A stretch of DNA of 7,981 nucleotides from an uncultured Oscillibacter sp. (lineage in GTDB: Bacteria; Bacillota; Clostridia; Oscillospirales; Oscillospiraceae). Of the stretch, positions 1-6,059 are shown piece after piece (positions within the stretch are counted from its first letter, which is position 1; every line of letters begins with the position of its first letter). The stretch covers positions 1-7,981 of the forward strand of contig UQMC01000094.1 of NCBI GenBank assembly GCA_900542115.1, written 5' to 3'. The notes beneath the pieces were generated by a model. The model worked only from the letters and a program-made list of their open reading frames with translations. It had not been told where the DNA came from and made no database searches. A program made the translations under genes and the position numbers.

Positions 1-31
1 ACTCTTTCCCTACACGACGCTCTTCCGATCT
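1..31 (+). other. Illumina TruSeq universal adapter (not biological)
   Basis: The first 31 bases match the 3' part of the Illumina universal adapter, from ACTCTTTCCC to GCTCTTCCGATCT. Genomic sequence starts at base 32. The same adapter lies inverted at the other end (7937-7981), so the pair mimics a terminal inverted repeat. These bases should be trimmed, and no reading frame should be extended into them. Recognition is from memory of the adapter sequence. Confidence 0.98.
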
Positions 32-1044
32 CTGTGCTGACGCCGCAGGAGGTCAACGAGCTGCTGGCCACCATGCGGAAGCTGGCGGCCATGGGAAAGA
101 GCATTATCATTATCACCCATAAGCTCCATGAGGTCATGGCCGTAGCGGACCGGGTCATGGTCATGCGCCTTGGCAAGTACATTCAGGAAATGCCGAAGAG
201 CGAGACCTCCATTGAGGAAATGTCCTTCCTGATGGTGGGGCGTCATATCGTGGAGCGCAAGGTGCTGCCGCAGGAGACCACCGGTACGGTGCTGGATGTA
301 AAGGATCTGGTGCTGGCGGGGCCGGACAAGAAAAATATTCTGGACCATTTCAATATTCATGTGGACGCCGGCGAGATCGTTGGCATTGCCGGTGTGTCCG
401 GCAACGGTCAGTCTGAGCTCATTCAATGCCTGACGGGTCTGCTGCAGCCCACCTCCGGTGAGATCGTGCTCCGGGGGGAGAATATGGCGGGCCGCAGTGT
501 GGGCGATATCCGGCAGGCCGGGTGTGCCTGCATTCCGGAGGACCGCTATCTTTGGGGCTGTGCCAAGCAGGCCACGTTGACGGAGACCGCCATCATGGCC
601 CATCAGCATAAGCTGGAGCTTTCCAGCCACGGCCTTTTGAACAGCAAGGGGGCCAAGACCTTTACGCAGAGACTTCTGGATGACTACGATGTCCGCAACA
701 GCGGCCAGAACCAGAAGGCGGGCGAGCTTTCCGGCGGCAACATCCAAAAGCTGATCGTTGCCCGGGAGATGGAGCAGCACTCCCCGCTGCTCATTGCGGC
801 GGAGCCTACCCGGGGCGTGGATATCGGCGCCATTGAGTTCATTCACAATAAGCTGCTGGAAAAGCGGGAAAAGGGCGATGCTGTGCTGCTGATCTCCTCT
901 GAGCTGACGGAGATCATGTCCCTGTCCGACCGCATTTACGTGATTTACGAGGGCCGCGCCGCCGGTGAGTTCCGCAAGGCGGACGCCACGGCAGAGGCTC
1001 TGGGTATTCTGATGATGGGAGGCTCGCTCCATGAAAGCAAATGA
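32..1044 (+). CDS. Nucleoside/simple-sugar ABC transporter, double ATPase subunit (5' truncated)
   Basis: This is the ATP-binding subunit of a BmpA/NupOPQ-type nucleoside importer; it carries two fused ATPase domains on the inner membrane face and drives the two permeases encoded next. The frame enters at base 34 inside the D-loop of domain 1 (VLTPQE), so roughly the first third (Walker A, signature and Walker B of domain 1) lies outside the insert. Counting the codon at 34 as residue 1, the domain 1 H-loop is ITHKLHEV (His29). Domain 2 has the modified P-loop [10 protein letters not shown] (120-129), signature LSGGNIQK (232-239), a Walker B region [10 protein letters not shown] (254-263) lacking the usual Asp, and SSELTEI (288-294) where the switch His is absent. 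A degenerate second site is usual in this family. The stop overlaps the next start by 14 bases, with GGGAGG at 1017-1022 inside this gene. Resembles B. subtilis NupO (YufO). GTG at 34 is not a true start. Confidence 0.93.
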
Positions 1045-2128
1045 GAACCAGAGCGCGGCCCGTAAGGCCCTGCTTCTGCGGGGCTGGGAGGCGCTGTGTC
1101 AGCCGCTGGTGGCGATTATATTCGGCCTTGTTGTGGGCGCTGTGGTCATTCTGGCCTGCGGACAAAATCCGATGGCGGTCTACGCGGAGCTGTTTGAAAA
1201 GTCCTTTATTAAGCCCTACTACCTGTTCTCCACCCTGACCCGTGCCACGCCTATCATTATCTGCGCTATGGCCACCGGTATGTCATGGCGGGCCGGTTAC
1301 ATCAATCTGGGCGTTGAGGGCCAGATGGTCACGGGCACGCTGGTGGCGACGGTGGTGGCGCTGTTTCTGCCCGGTCCGCCGCTGCTGGTGGCCGTGATCG
1401 CGTGGATCGCCGGTATGGCCGCCGGTGCGCTGTATGCGCTGCTGCCCTCCGTACTGGTGTGGAAATTCAACGTCAGCATGGTCATCACAACGCTGATGCT
1501 CAACTATGTGGCAAACTACATCGCAAGCTATTTTGTGACCTACCCCCTGAAGGATACCTCCGGCGATGGACTGGCCCTTCAGACCCCGGAGGTGGACGCC
1601 CTGATGCGCCTGCCCCGGTTGTCCTCCACCTCTACCTTCAACGCGGGCTTCATCGTGGCGGTGCTGCTGGTGGTGTTCATGGTGTTCATCACCCGCCGCA
1701 CCGTGTTCGGCTATGAATCCAAGATGGGCGGCTTCAACCCCTCCTTTGCGCTCTACGGCGGCACGAAGCAGGTGAAGGTCATGCTTATCACCATGGCACT
1801 GGCCGGTGCCATCGCCTCTATGGCCGGCTCTGCGGAGGTCTTTGGCCTGAAATACCGCTATGCGGACGGAATGCTCTCCTCCACCAGCTATGCGTGGACG
1901 GGCCTTCAGGCGGCGCTGATCGCGGGCCTCGACCCGGTGGGAATGTTCTTTGTGTCCATTTTCCTTTCCGGCTTGCAGATCGGCGGCAGCGCCATCCAGC
2001 GCTCACTGGGTATCCCGCTGGAGATTGCGACTATTATTCAGTGCTGCATTACCCTGTTTGTATCCGTGAAGATCGTCATTCGCTTCAAAAAGCCAAAGAC
2101 CGCTAAAAAAGGAGGGGAGCCGGCATGA
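1031..2128 (+). CDS. Nucleoside ABC transporter permease 1 (NupP-like)
   Basis: A 365-residue integral membrane permease of the BPD_transp_2 family, one half of the channel of the nucleoside importer. Eight to ten hydrophobic spans are visible, including about 26-46, 96-112, 117-140, 150-168, 206-222, 250-272 and 331-351. The family signature INLGVEGQM is at 91-99, in the loop that contacts the ATPase. The C-terminus is Lys-rich (RFKKPKTAKKGG), as expected for a cytoplasmic tail. The ATG at 1031 is 8 bases after GGGAGG and overlaps the end of the ATPase gene, so the two are translationally coupled. Its TGA shares an ATGA with the next gene. B. subtilis NupP (YufP) is the nearest named relative. 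The substrate is inferred from the phosphorylase downstream; general simple-sugar permeases look similar. Confidence 0.92.
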   Translation: MKANENQSAARKALLLRGWEALCQPLVAIIFGLVVGAVVILACGQNPMAVYAELFEKSFIKPYYLFSTLTRATPIIICAMATGMSWRAGYINLGVEGQMVTGTLVATVVALFLPGPPLLVAVIAWIAGMAAGALYALLPSVLVWKFNVSMVITTLMLNYVANYIASYFVTYPLKDTSGDGLALQTPEVDALMRLPRLSSTSTFNAGFIVAVLLVVFMVFITRRTVFGYESKMGGFNPSFALYGGTKQVKVMLITMALAGAIASMAGSAEVFGLKYRYADGMLSSTSYAWTGLQAALIAGLDPVGMFFVSIFLSGLQIGGSAIQRSLGIPLEIATIIQCCITLFVSVKIVIRFKKPKTAKKGGEPA

Positions 2129-3024
2129 ACAGCGCGTATATCGCTTCCGTTATCAATTCCACGCTCCGCTCCACCACACCGATTCTGCTGGCGGCGCTGG
2201 GCTGCGCCATGTGTAGTCAGGTAGGCGTGTTCAACGTGGCGCTGGAGGCACAGATGCTCATTGCCTGCTTTACCTCTATCGCCGTGGATTACTACACCTC
2301 CAGCGTGCTGCTGTCCGTTCTGGCCGGTGTGCTCTCCGGTGCGGTGGTGGGCGCGGTGGTAGCCGTTTTGCAGGTGAAGTACAAGGCGGCCGACATGGTG
2401 GTCGGTACGGCACTGAACCTGCTGGTGGGCGCCATTACAACCTTTTTGCTGTACCTGCTGTTCGGCCTGCGGGGCAAGCTGGTGGATAACCGGCTCATGT
2501 CCCTGACGAAGATCAATCTGCCCCTTATCCGGGATATCCCCTTTATTGGCCGTGTGCTGGAAAACCTGACCATCATTGATTACCTCTCTTACATCATCGC
2601 CGTGATTTTGTTCGTATACCTCTATAAGACCGTGGCGGGCTTCCGCACGCTGTCCGTGGGTATCAACAAGGCAGCGGCGGAGAGCCTTGGCACCAAGGCT
2701 ACCCGCATTCAGATGGAGATGGTCATTCTCTCCGGTGCATTGTGCGGTTTGGGCGGCGTGGTGCTGAGCATGGGACAGGTGACCATGTTCACGGAGAACA
2801 TGACCTCCGGACGCGGCTTTATTGCCATGGCGGCAGCCTCGCTGGGAATGTCCCACCCGCTGCTGGTCATTGCAGCCAGCCTGTTTTTCGGACTGTGCCA
2901 GGGCATCGGTCTTGCCATCCAGAACGTTGTGAAATCGCAGTTGACCAATACGCTGCCTTATATTGCCACCATCGTGGCACTGGTCATTTTCAGCAAGCGA
3001 AGCGGTACAAAGCTGAAGGGCTAA
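2125..3024 (+). CDS. Nucleoside ABC transporter permease 2 (NupQ-like)
   Basis: A 299-residue membrane permease of the same family, the second half of the channel. Hydrophobic spans are seen at about 18-30, 45-57, 61-82, 93-114, 153-169, 198-216, 245-265 and 278-290. The conserved cytoplasmic motif reads NVALEAQM (37-44), where most relatives have N-[IV]-x-L-E-G, so the usual Gly is Ala here. GRGFIAMAAASLG (229-241) is a second family hallmark. The start is set by a strong ribosome site (AAAGGAGGGG, about 2108-2117) and the ATGA overlap with permease 1. Together the three genes form a compact transport unit; the lipoprotein receptor (BmpA type), usually encoded upstream, is not on this fragment. 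B. subtilis NupQ (YufQ) is the closest named relative. Confidence 0.92.
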   Translation: MNSAYIASVINSTLRSTTPILLAALGCAMCSQVGVFNVALEAQMLIACFTSIAVDYYTSSVLLSVLAGVLSGAVVGAVVAVLQVKYKAADMVVGTALNLLVGAITTFLLYLLFGLRGKLVDNRLMSLTKINLPLIRDIPFIGRVLENLTIIDYLSYIIAVILFVYLYKTVAGFRTLSVGINKAAAESLGTKATRIQMEMVILSGALCGLGGVVLSMGQVTMFTENMTSGRGFIAMAAASLGMSHPLLVIAASLFFGLCQGIGLAIQNVVKSQLTNTLPYIATIVALVIFSKRSGTKLKG

Positions 3025-3042
3025 TTCTTAAAGCATGAACAC

Positions 3043-3071
3043 AACGGTCGGCCCATTCGGGGCCGGCCGTT
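3043..3071 (+). terminator. Intra-operon hairpin, weak terminator or processing site
   Basis: A 12-bp stem (3043-3054 with 3060-3071, one G-T wobble) with loop ATTCG lies in the 75-base gap between the second permease and the phosphorylase. It is followed only by TTGTC, so there is no proper T-tract. It may partly terminate transcription or protect the 3' end of the transporter mRNA, making the phosphorylase less abundant than, or uncoupled from, the permeases. The stem is direct observation; the role is inference. Confidence 0.55.
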
Positions 3072-3099
3072 TGTCAAACCGATAAAGGAGTGAACGATT

Positions 3100-3855
3100 A
3101 TGTCTGAAAAAGCATTGCTTCCCTGTATCCATCTTGCTCAGGGTGACATCCCGCCCCGGGTTTTGGTGTGCGGCGATCCCGCCCGGGCGGAGCGTATTTC
3201 CAAGCGGCTGACGGAAGCCCGCTGTTTGGCGCAGAACCGGGAATACTGGACGTATACGGGACTGTATCAGGGTGTACCCGTTGCGGTGGTGTCCCACGGC
3301 GTTGGCAGCGGCGGTGCGGCCATTGCCTTTGAGAGCCTGTGGCGTGCCGGTGCGCGGGTCATTATCCGAGTGGGTACCTGCGGCGGGATGCAGCCGGAGG
3401 TCACGGCAGGCAGCATCGTGGTCGCCACTGCGGCCTGCCGGGAGGAGGGCGTCACGGAGAAAATGGTGCCCCTTTCTTATCCGGCGGTGGCCGACGGTGA
3501 AGTGGTAACAGCGCTGATGAATGCGTCCCGGCAGCGGGCGCTCCCGGTGCACAAAGGGATCATTTTGACGCAGGCGCTGTTCTTCCCGGAGCTGCTGGAA
3601 TCCACGGTGAAGCTGTATGCCAGAGCCGGAGTAGTGGCCATGGAAAACGAGGCGGCAAGTTTGCTGGTGGTTTCCTCTCTACATGGTGTGAAGGCAGGCG
3701 TCATCCTGGCGGTGGATGCCCCGGCCTTTGAGCTGGTAGGCGTGGAGGGCTATCAGCAGACAGCGGGCCGCGCCGAGGTGGCGCAGGCGGTGGAGGACGA
3801 GATCTCCGTGGCGCTGGACGCGCTGATTCGGGTTCCGCTGGAGGATCATATTTGA
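3100..3855 (+). CDS. Nucleoside phosphorylase (uridine/purine, PNP_UDP_1 family)
   Basis: A 251-residue cytoplasmic enzyme expected to split a nucleoside with phosphate into free base and (deoxy)ribose-1-phosphate, completing salvage of what the upstream transporter imports. Phosphate-site motifs are CGDPARAERI (24-33) and VGTCGG (91-96) after Arg90. The ribose-binding segment is MENEAAS (181-187), with Glu182 and Glu184 where E. coli Udp has EME. Overall it aligns best with uridine phosphorylase (for example REYWTYTG, 47-54). However, the uracil-binding Gln and Arg of Udp (segment FYPGQER) are missing: the matching stretch reads FFPELLES (161-168). An Asp in AVDAP (Asp206) sits near the catalytic Asp of DeoD-type purine phosphorylases. 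Base specificity is therefore open. ATG 3100 follows AAGGAG by 9 bases. The gene is convergent with the Nudix gene. Confidence 0.88.
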   Translation: MSEKALLPCIHLAQGDIPPRVLVCGDPARAERISKRLTEARCLAQNREYWTYTGLYQGVPVAVVSHGVGSGGAAIAFESLWRAGARVIIRVGTCGGMQPEVTAGSIVVATAACREEGVTEKMVPLSYPAVADGEVVTALMNASRQRALPVHKGIILTQALFFPELLESTVKLYARAGVVAMENEAASLLVVSSLHGVKAGVILAVDAPAFELVGVEGYQQTAGRAEVAQAVEDEISVALDALIRVPLEDHI

Positions 3856-3867
3856 ATGCATAGCGTG

Positions 3868-3900
3868 AAAAAATCGGGCGGCACATTTGTGCCGCCCGAT
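3868..3900 (-). terminator. Rho-independent terminator of the Nudix gene, possibly bidirectional
   Basis: A perfect 12-bp stem (3873-3884 with 3889-3900) with loop ATTT is preceded on the plus strand by six A residues (3868-3873). Read on the minus strand this gives a GC-rich hairpin followed by a T-run, a textbook terminator 18 bases past the Nudix stop. On the plus strand it sits just after the phosphorylase stop but has no T-tract, so it would serve that operon only weakly. Confidence 0.88.
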
Positions 3901-3918
3901 GGATTCAGGGCAAAAAAG

Positions 3919-4482
3919 CTATCGGAAGGCCGCCAGCTTTTCGTTGAGCTTTTTGTAGATGCGCTCCCGGTACCATGGTTCCCGGGAGGCAGCCATGGCC
4001 CCCTCCGGCGTGAACCAGCCGACCCGGCTGTTTTCATCGAGCTTGGGCCGGATGTGCGCGGCGGGATCGGCCTCCAACAGATAGGTGACGTTCAGATGCA
4101 GGTGGGAGGAAACGTAGCGCCCATGCTTTTCGTGTCCGTCTACCGAGAGAATTTCCAGGGAATAGATATCCTCCGTAATCGGGCGGACGTCCGTCAGGCC
4201 GCTTTCCTCCCGTACTTCCCGGAGAGCCACCGCCAGCAAATCGCGCTCTCCGTCCGCGTGACCGCCCAGCCAAGCCCAGGAATCATAGAGATTGTGATAG
4301 GCCATGAGGACCTGCTGCCGGTCCGGACTGACCACCCATGCCGATGCGGTCAGGTGTGCGGCGGCGTTGCTCCGGGTGTAGAGGTCCTCGCCGCTTTCCA
4401 GCCGCCGGAGAAGCTCTCTGCGGTCTGCTTCCTCCTGCTCGTTCCATGGGCGGTATTGCGTCAACTGCTGCGTTAAATTCAT
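3919..4482 (-). CDS. Nudix hydrolase
   Basis: A 187-residue soluble Nudix-fold protein; the family hydrolyses nucleoside diphosphates linked to another moiety (X), using Mg or Mn ions. The Nudix box runs from Gly74 to Leu96, with catalytic REVREESGL at 88-96. The preceding GGHADGER has Arg80 where the strict pattern G-x5-E wants Glu, with a Glu one position earlier (Glu79). The metal-binding Glu residues of REVREE are intact. Upstream, YTRSNAAAHLTASAWVV (35-51) and YHNLYDSWAWLGGH (62-75) are typical of a common Firmicutes subgroup of unknown substrate. I chose ATG at 4482 (MNLTQQ) because AGGAGG (complement of 4488-4493) lies 5 bases upstream; an ATG at 4506 would read through that site. The gene is divergent from spo0A and convergent with the phosphorylase. 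Confidence 0.88.
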   Translation of the reverse strand: MNLTQQLTQYRPWNEQEEADRRELLRRLESGEDLYTRSNAAAHLTASAWVVSPDRQQVLMAYHNLYDSWAWLGGHADGERDLLAVALREVREESGLTDVRPITEDIYSLEILSVDGHEKHGRYVSSHLHLNVTYLLEADPAAHIRPKLDENSRVGWFTPEGAMAASREPWYRERIYKKLNEKLAAFR

Positions 4483-4496
4483 AAAAGCCTCCTGTG

Positions 4497-4503
4497 TTCG
4501 ACA
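4497..4503 (-). promoter_or_regulatory. Spo0A box (exact) in the Nudix leader
   Basis: TTCGACA on the plus strand is TGTCGAA on the minus strand, an exact copy of the core Spo0A-binding box. It lies between the predicted Nudix promoter (-10 at 4521-4526) and its ribosome site, just downstream of the expected transcription start. Bound Spo0A~P there would be expected to block transcription. The match is seen; the regulation is inferred. Confidence 0.5.
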
Positions 4504-4520
4504 CAAAATCCAGCATATTT

Positions 4521-4549
4521 ACTATACCACATCTTGTACGGAGATGGAA
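4521..4549 (-). promoter_or_regulatory. Predicted sigma-A promoter of the Nudix gene
   Basis: On the minus strand, -10 TATAGT (4521-4526) is preceded by TGG, an extended -10 element. A poor -35 TTCCAT (4544-4549) lies 17 bases upstream, as is common for extended -10 promoters. It points to the Nudix start at 4482. Confidence 0.5.
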
Positions 4550-4656
4550 TACAGCTACTAAAAAAGAAAACAGGGAGCGCAATTTTTGAGCAGTTTTTCA
4601 TAGATAAGCAGAGAATAAGCAAAAAGGTGCTTAATATTGCGATGTCCCGCGAAAAT

Positions 4657-4663
4657 TGTCGAA
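4657..4663 (+). promoter_or_regulatory. Spo0A box (exact) upstream of spo0A
   Basis: TGTCGAA, inside ATTGTCGAAC, is an exact core 0A box 119 bases before the spo0A ATG. A second near match, TGTCGCA at 4752-4758, lies 24 bases before the ATG. Autoregulation of spo0A through such boxes is established in B. subtilis, so feedback control is a reasonable inference here. Confidence 0.5.
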
Positions 4664-4692
4664 CGATTGTTGGAAAATTTACATACCATTTA

Positions 4693-4721
4693 TTGAAAAA
4701 GTTGGAAGTATATGTTATTTT
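4693..4721 (+). promoter_or_regulatory. Candidate spo0A promoter
   Basis: TTGAAA (4693-4698) and TATTTT (4716-4721) are separated by 17 bases, in a very AT-rich stretch 61 bases before the ATG. The -10 matches the sigma-A consensus at only 4 of 6 positions, and other registers are possible. No good sigma-H promoter was seen. Confidence 0.3.
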
Positions 4722-4782
4722 ATATAAAACGCGACTGAAACATTGGGAAGTTGTCGCAAAAACTGAAAAAAGGAAGTGTGTT

Positions 4783-5190
4783 ATGGAACAGCGCAAGAAA
4801 GTTTTGCTGGTTGACGCCGGTGAAGAATTCCGCACACTGATGCGGGAGGAACTGGAAAAGAGTGGGGAATTTTCCGTAGAGCTGGCACGGGATGGGAGCG
4901 AGGCTTTGAAAAAGGCATCGGAAAACCGGCCGGACCTGCTGGTGATGGATGTGATGCTCTCCGGTATGGATGGCATCAGCGTCCTGCGCCAACTGCAAAA
5001 GCAGGGTGACGCGCCGATGACGATTTTCATTTCCGCGTTTATTTCGGAGCGGATGCTGGCGGAGATCTCGGAGCTGGGCGCGGCGTATTTCCTGCTGAAG
5101 CCCTTTGAACCGAGCATCCTGCTGGATAAGCTGCGGGGGCTGTTTCTGGCGGCGCCGCAGGCGGCTCCGTCCAGCCTGAAAACAAGGTGA
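4783..5190 (+). CDS. spo0A: Spo0A receiver domain, 5' part of a split spo0A
   Basis: This 135-residue ORF is the phosphoacceptor domain of Spo0A, the master response regulator that commits cells to sporulation after phosphorelay or direct kinase input. The phosphorylated Asp is Asp56 (VMDV), the same number as in B. subtilis Spo0A. Other active-site residues are Asp11, Ser84 (FISAF) and Lys106 (LLKPFE). The second acidic-pocket residue, an Asp in B. subtilis, is Ala12. The receiver fold ends near residue 119; the remaining [16 protein letters not shown] ends at TGA, and no DNA-binding domain follows in this frame. That domain is in the next ORF, one base back, overlapping at GTGA. ATG 4783 is chosen because AGGAAG lies 6 bases upstream and the receiver begins exactly there. 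The tail after Gly119 is probably out of frame. Upstream spoIVB, the usual neighbour, is absent. Confidence 0.9.
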   Translation: MEQRKKVLLVDAGEEFRTLMREELEKSGEFSVELARDGSEALKKASENRPDLLVMDVMLSGMDGISVLRQLQKQGDAPMTIFISAFISERMLAEISELGAAYFLLKPFEPSILLDKLRGLFLAAPQAAPSSLKTR

Positions 5191-5531
5191 CTTCTGTGAT
5201 TCATGAGATTGGCGTTCCCGCTCATATCAAGGGCTACCAGTATTTGCGGGAGGCCATCATGATTACGGTGAAGGATATGGATGTCATCAACGCGGTGACG
5301 AAGGTTTTATACCCGGAGGTGGCGAAGCGGTATGCCACAACGCCCTCCCGGGTGGAGCGCGCCATCCGCCATGCCATTGAAGTGGCTTGGGACCGGGGCG
5401 ATTTGGAAACACTCCAGAAGTATTTCGGATATACAGTCTCCAACGCCAAGGGCAAGCCGACGAACAGCGAGTTCATCGCCATGATCGCCGACCGGCTGAC
5501 CTTAGAGCAGAAAAACGGCAGAAGCGCCTGA
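5187..5531 (+). CDS. spo0A: Spo0A DNA-binding domain, 3' part of a split spo0A
   Basis: This ORF of up to 114 residues is the Spo0A effector domain, which binds TGTCGAA boxes. Near-invariant stretches are [18 protein letters not shown] (6-23), [10 protein letters not shown] (38-47), the recognition-helix segment [15 protein letters not shown] (54-68), FGYTVS (80-85) and [15 protein letters not shown] (90-104). The only in-frame start able to give the whole domain is GTG 5187, which shares GTGA with the stop of the receiver ORF and has no convincing ribosome site. The next ATG (5259, after GGGAGG) would lose the conserved first helices. Expression as a separate protein would thus rely on translational coupling. 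In B. subtilis the isolated effector domain acts without phosphorylation, so a real split could be constitutively active. A frameshifted single gene is the simpler reading. A strong terminator follows. Confidence 0.9.
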   Translation: MTSVIHEIGVPAHIKGYQYLREAIMITVKDMDVINAVTKVLYPEVAKRYATTPSRVERAIRHAIEVAWDRGDLETLQKYFGYTVSNAKGKPTNSEFIAMIADRLTLEQKNGRSA

Positions 5532-5564
5532 TACGGCACTGTCAAAGTATTAAAAAACGTTATC

Positions 5565-5605
5565 AGGGAGACCGGCGGGTGGGGCCTGCTGGTCTCCCTT
5601 TTTTT
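5565..5605 (+). terminator. Strong Rho-independent terminator of spo0A
   Basis: A 15-bp stem (5565-5579 with 5585-5599, two G-T wobbles) and loop TGGGG are followed by an unbroken T-run to 5605. It starts 34 bases after the spo0A stop and isolates spo0A from the TSCPD gene. Confidence 0.93.
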
Positions 5606-5691
5606 GCGGAAAATGTGATAGAAGAACCACTGCCGTTTCATTTGGAAGGGTGTGGCAGCGGAAACAAATTCAGGAAAAAGTGGATTTCCTC

Positions 5692-5720
5692 TTGGCAGAG
5701 CATGAAAAATATGATATTCT
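5692..5720 (+). promoter_or_regulatory. Predicted sigma-A promoter of the TSCPD gene
   Basis: TTGGCA (5692-5697, 5 of 6) and TATTCT (5715-5720, 4 of 6) are 17 bases apart, between the spo0A terminator and the TSCPD gene. The leader that follows is purine-rich (5743-5777), with several GGA repeats before the start. Confidence 0.5.
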
Positions 5721-5777
5721 GTAAAAAATAATTTGCCTGCTTGGAGGAAGGGCGGGCGAGGAAGGAAGGAAAAAAGG

Positions 5778-6032
5778 ATGACGTATACGATTCAGCCTCA
5801 CGGTGTTTGCTCCCGCTCCATGACGGTGGAGATGGACGATCAGGGCGTGATTCAAAAGCTGGAGGTTGTCGGCGGCTGCGACGGAAACCTCAAGGGCATT
5901 TCCGCGCTGGTGGTAGGTATGAAGGCCGAGGAGGCCGTCCGCCGCCTGCGGGGCATCGACTGCAAGGGCCGTGGCACCTCCTGCCCGGATCAGTTGGCAC
6001 AGGGCCTTGAAAATGCGCTGGCCCAGAAGTAA
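5778..6032 (+). CDS. TSCPD-domain protein, TIGR03905 four-cysteine family
   Basis: A small 84-residue cytoplasmic protein of unknown function. It carries the family hallmark GTSCPDQLA (66-74) and GGCDGNLKGI (32-41). Four Cys residues stand at 11, 34, 62 and 69, fitting the family's four conserved cysteines and suggesting a metal or redox site (inference). The TSCPD domain also occurs at the C-terminus of B12-dependent ribonucleotide reductases, but this is the stand-alone form with no reductase nearby. I chose ATG 5778 because AAGGAAGG (5762-5769) lies 8 bases upstream and the domain begins at once; the frame is open upstream to 5733, but that stretch is basic and translates the purine-rich leader. 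Promoter and hairpin on either side make it monocistronic. Confidence 0.88.
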   Translation: MTYTIQPHGVCSRSMTVEMDDQGVIQKLEVVGGCDGNLKGISALVVGMKAEEAVRRLRGIDCKGRGTSCPDQLAQGLENALAQK

Positions 6033-6059
6033 TTCTTCGCAAACAGGAAATAGGAAGTA

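Larger units (their letters stand above)
4483..4782. promoter_or_regulatory. AT-rich divergent control region between Nudix gene and spo0A
   Basis: These 300 bases are clearly richer in A and T than the flanking genes. They hold the Nudix ribosome site and promoter (minus strand), exact Spo0A boxes at 4497-4503 (minus) and 4657-4663 (plus), a 6-of-7 match at 4752-4758, a candidate spo0A promoter near 4693-4721, and the spo0A ribosome site AGGAAG at 4771-4776. No RNA gene or small protein gene could be supported. The frame of the receiver stays open upstream to 4534, but no ribosome site or conserved sequence supports translation there. Confidence 0.7.

Noticed and set aside
10..1032. 340-codon minus-strand ORF over the ATPase gene
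   Set aside because: It is antisense to conserved ABC motifs, and its C-terminus is translated adapter.
2038..2856. 272-codon minus-strand ORF over the permease genes
   Set aside because: It is a shadow of two clear permease genes in GC-rich DNA; its His/Gln-rich composition is typical of antisense frames.
4534..4782. 83-codon in-frame extension upstream of the Spo0A receiver
   Set aside because: There is no ribosome site at 4534, the region carries promoter-like sequence and 0A boxes, and a good ribosome site precedes ATG 4783 where the receiver fold begins. The lack of stops over 83 codons is mildly unusual but not enough.
5176..5190. Classical -1 frameshift heptamer at the spo0A stop
   Set aside because: The zero-frame codons CTG AAA ACA AGG do not form an X-XXY-YYZ slip site, so programmed slippage at this exact point is unlikely.
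4479..5225. 248-codon minus-strand ORF across spo0A and its upstream region
   Set aside because: It is antisense to the well-supported receiver domain, Ser-rich, has no recognisable motif and overlaps the start of the Nudix gene.
5733..5777. Longer TSCPD protein starting at TTG 5733
   Set aside because: The extra 15 residues only translate the purine-rich leader, and a ribosome site points to ATG 5778.
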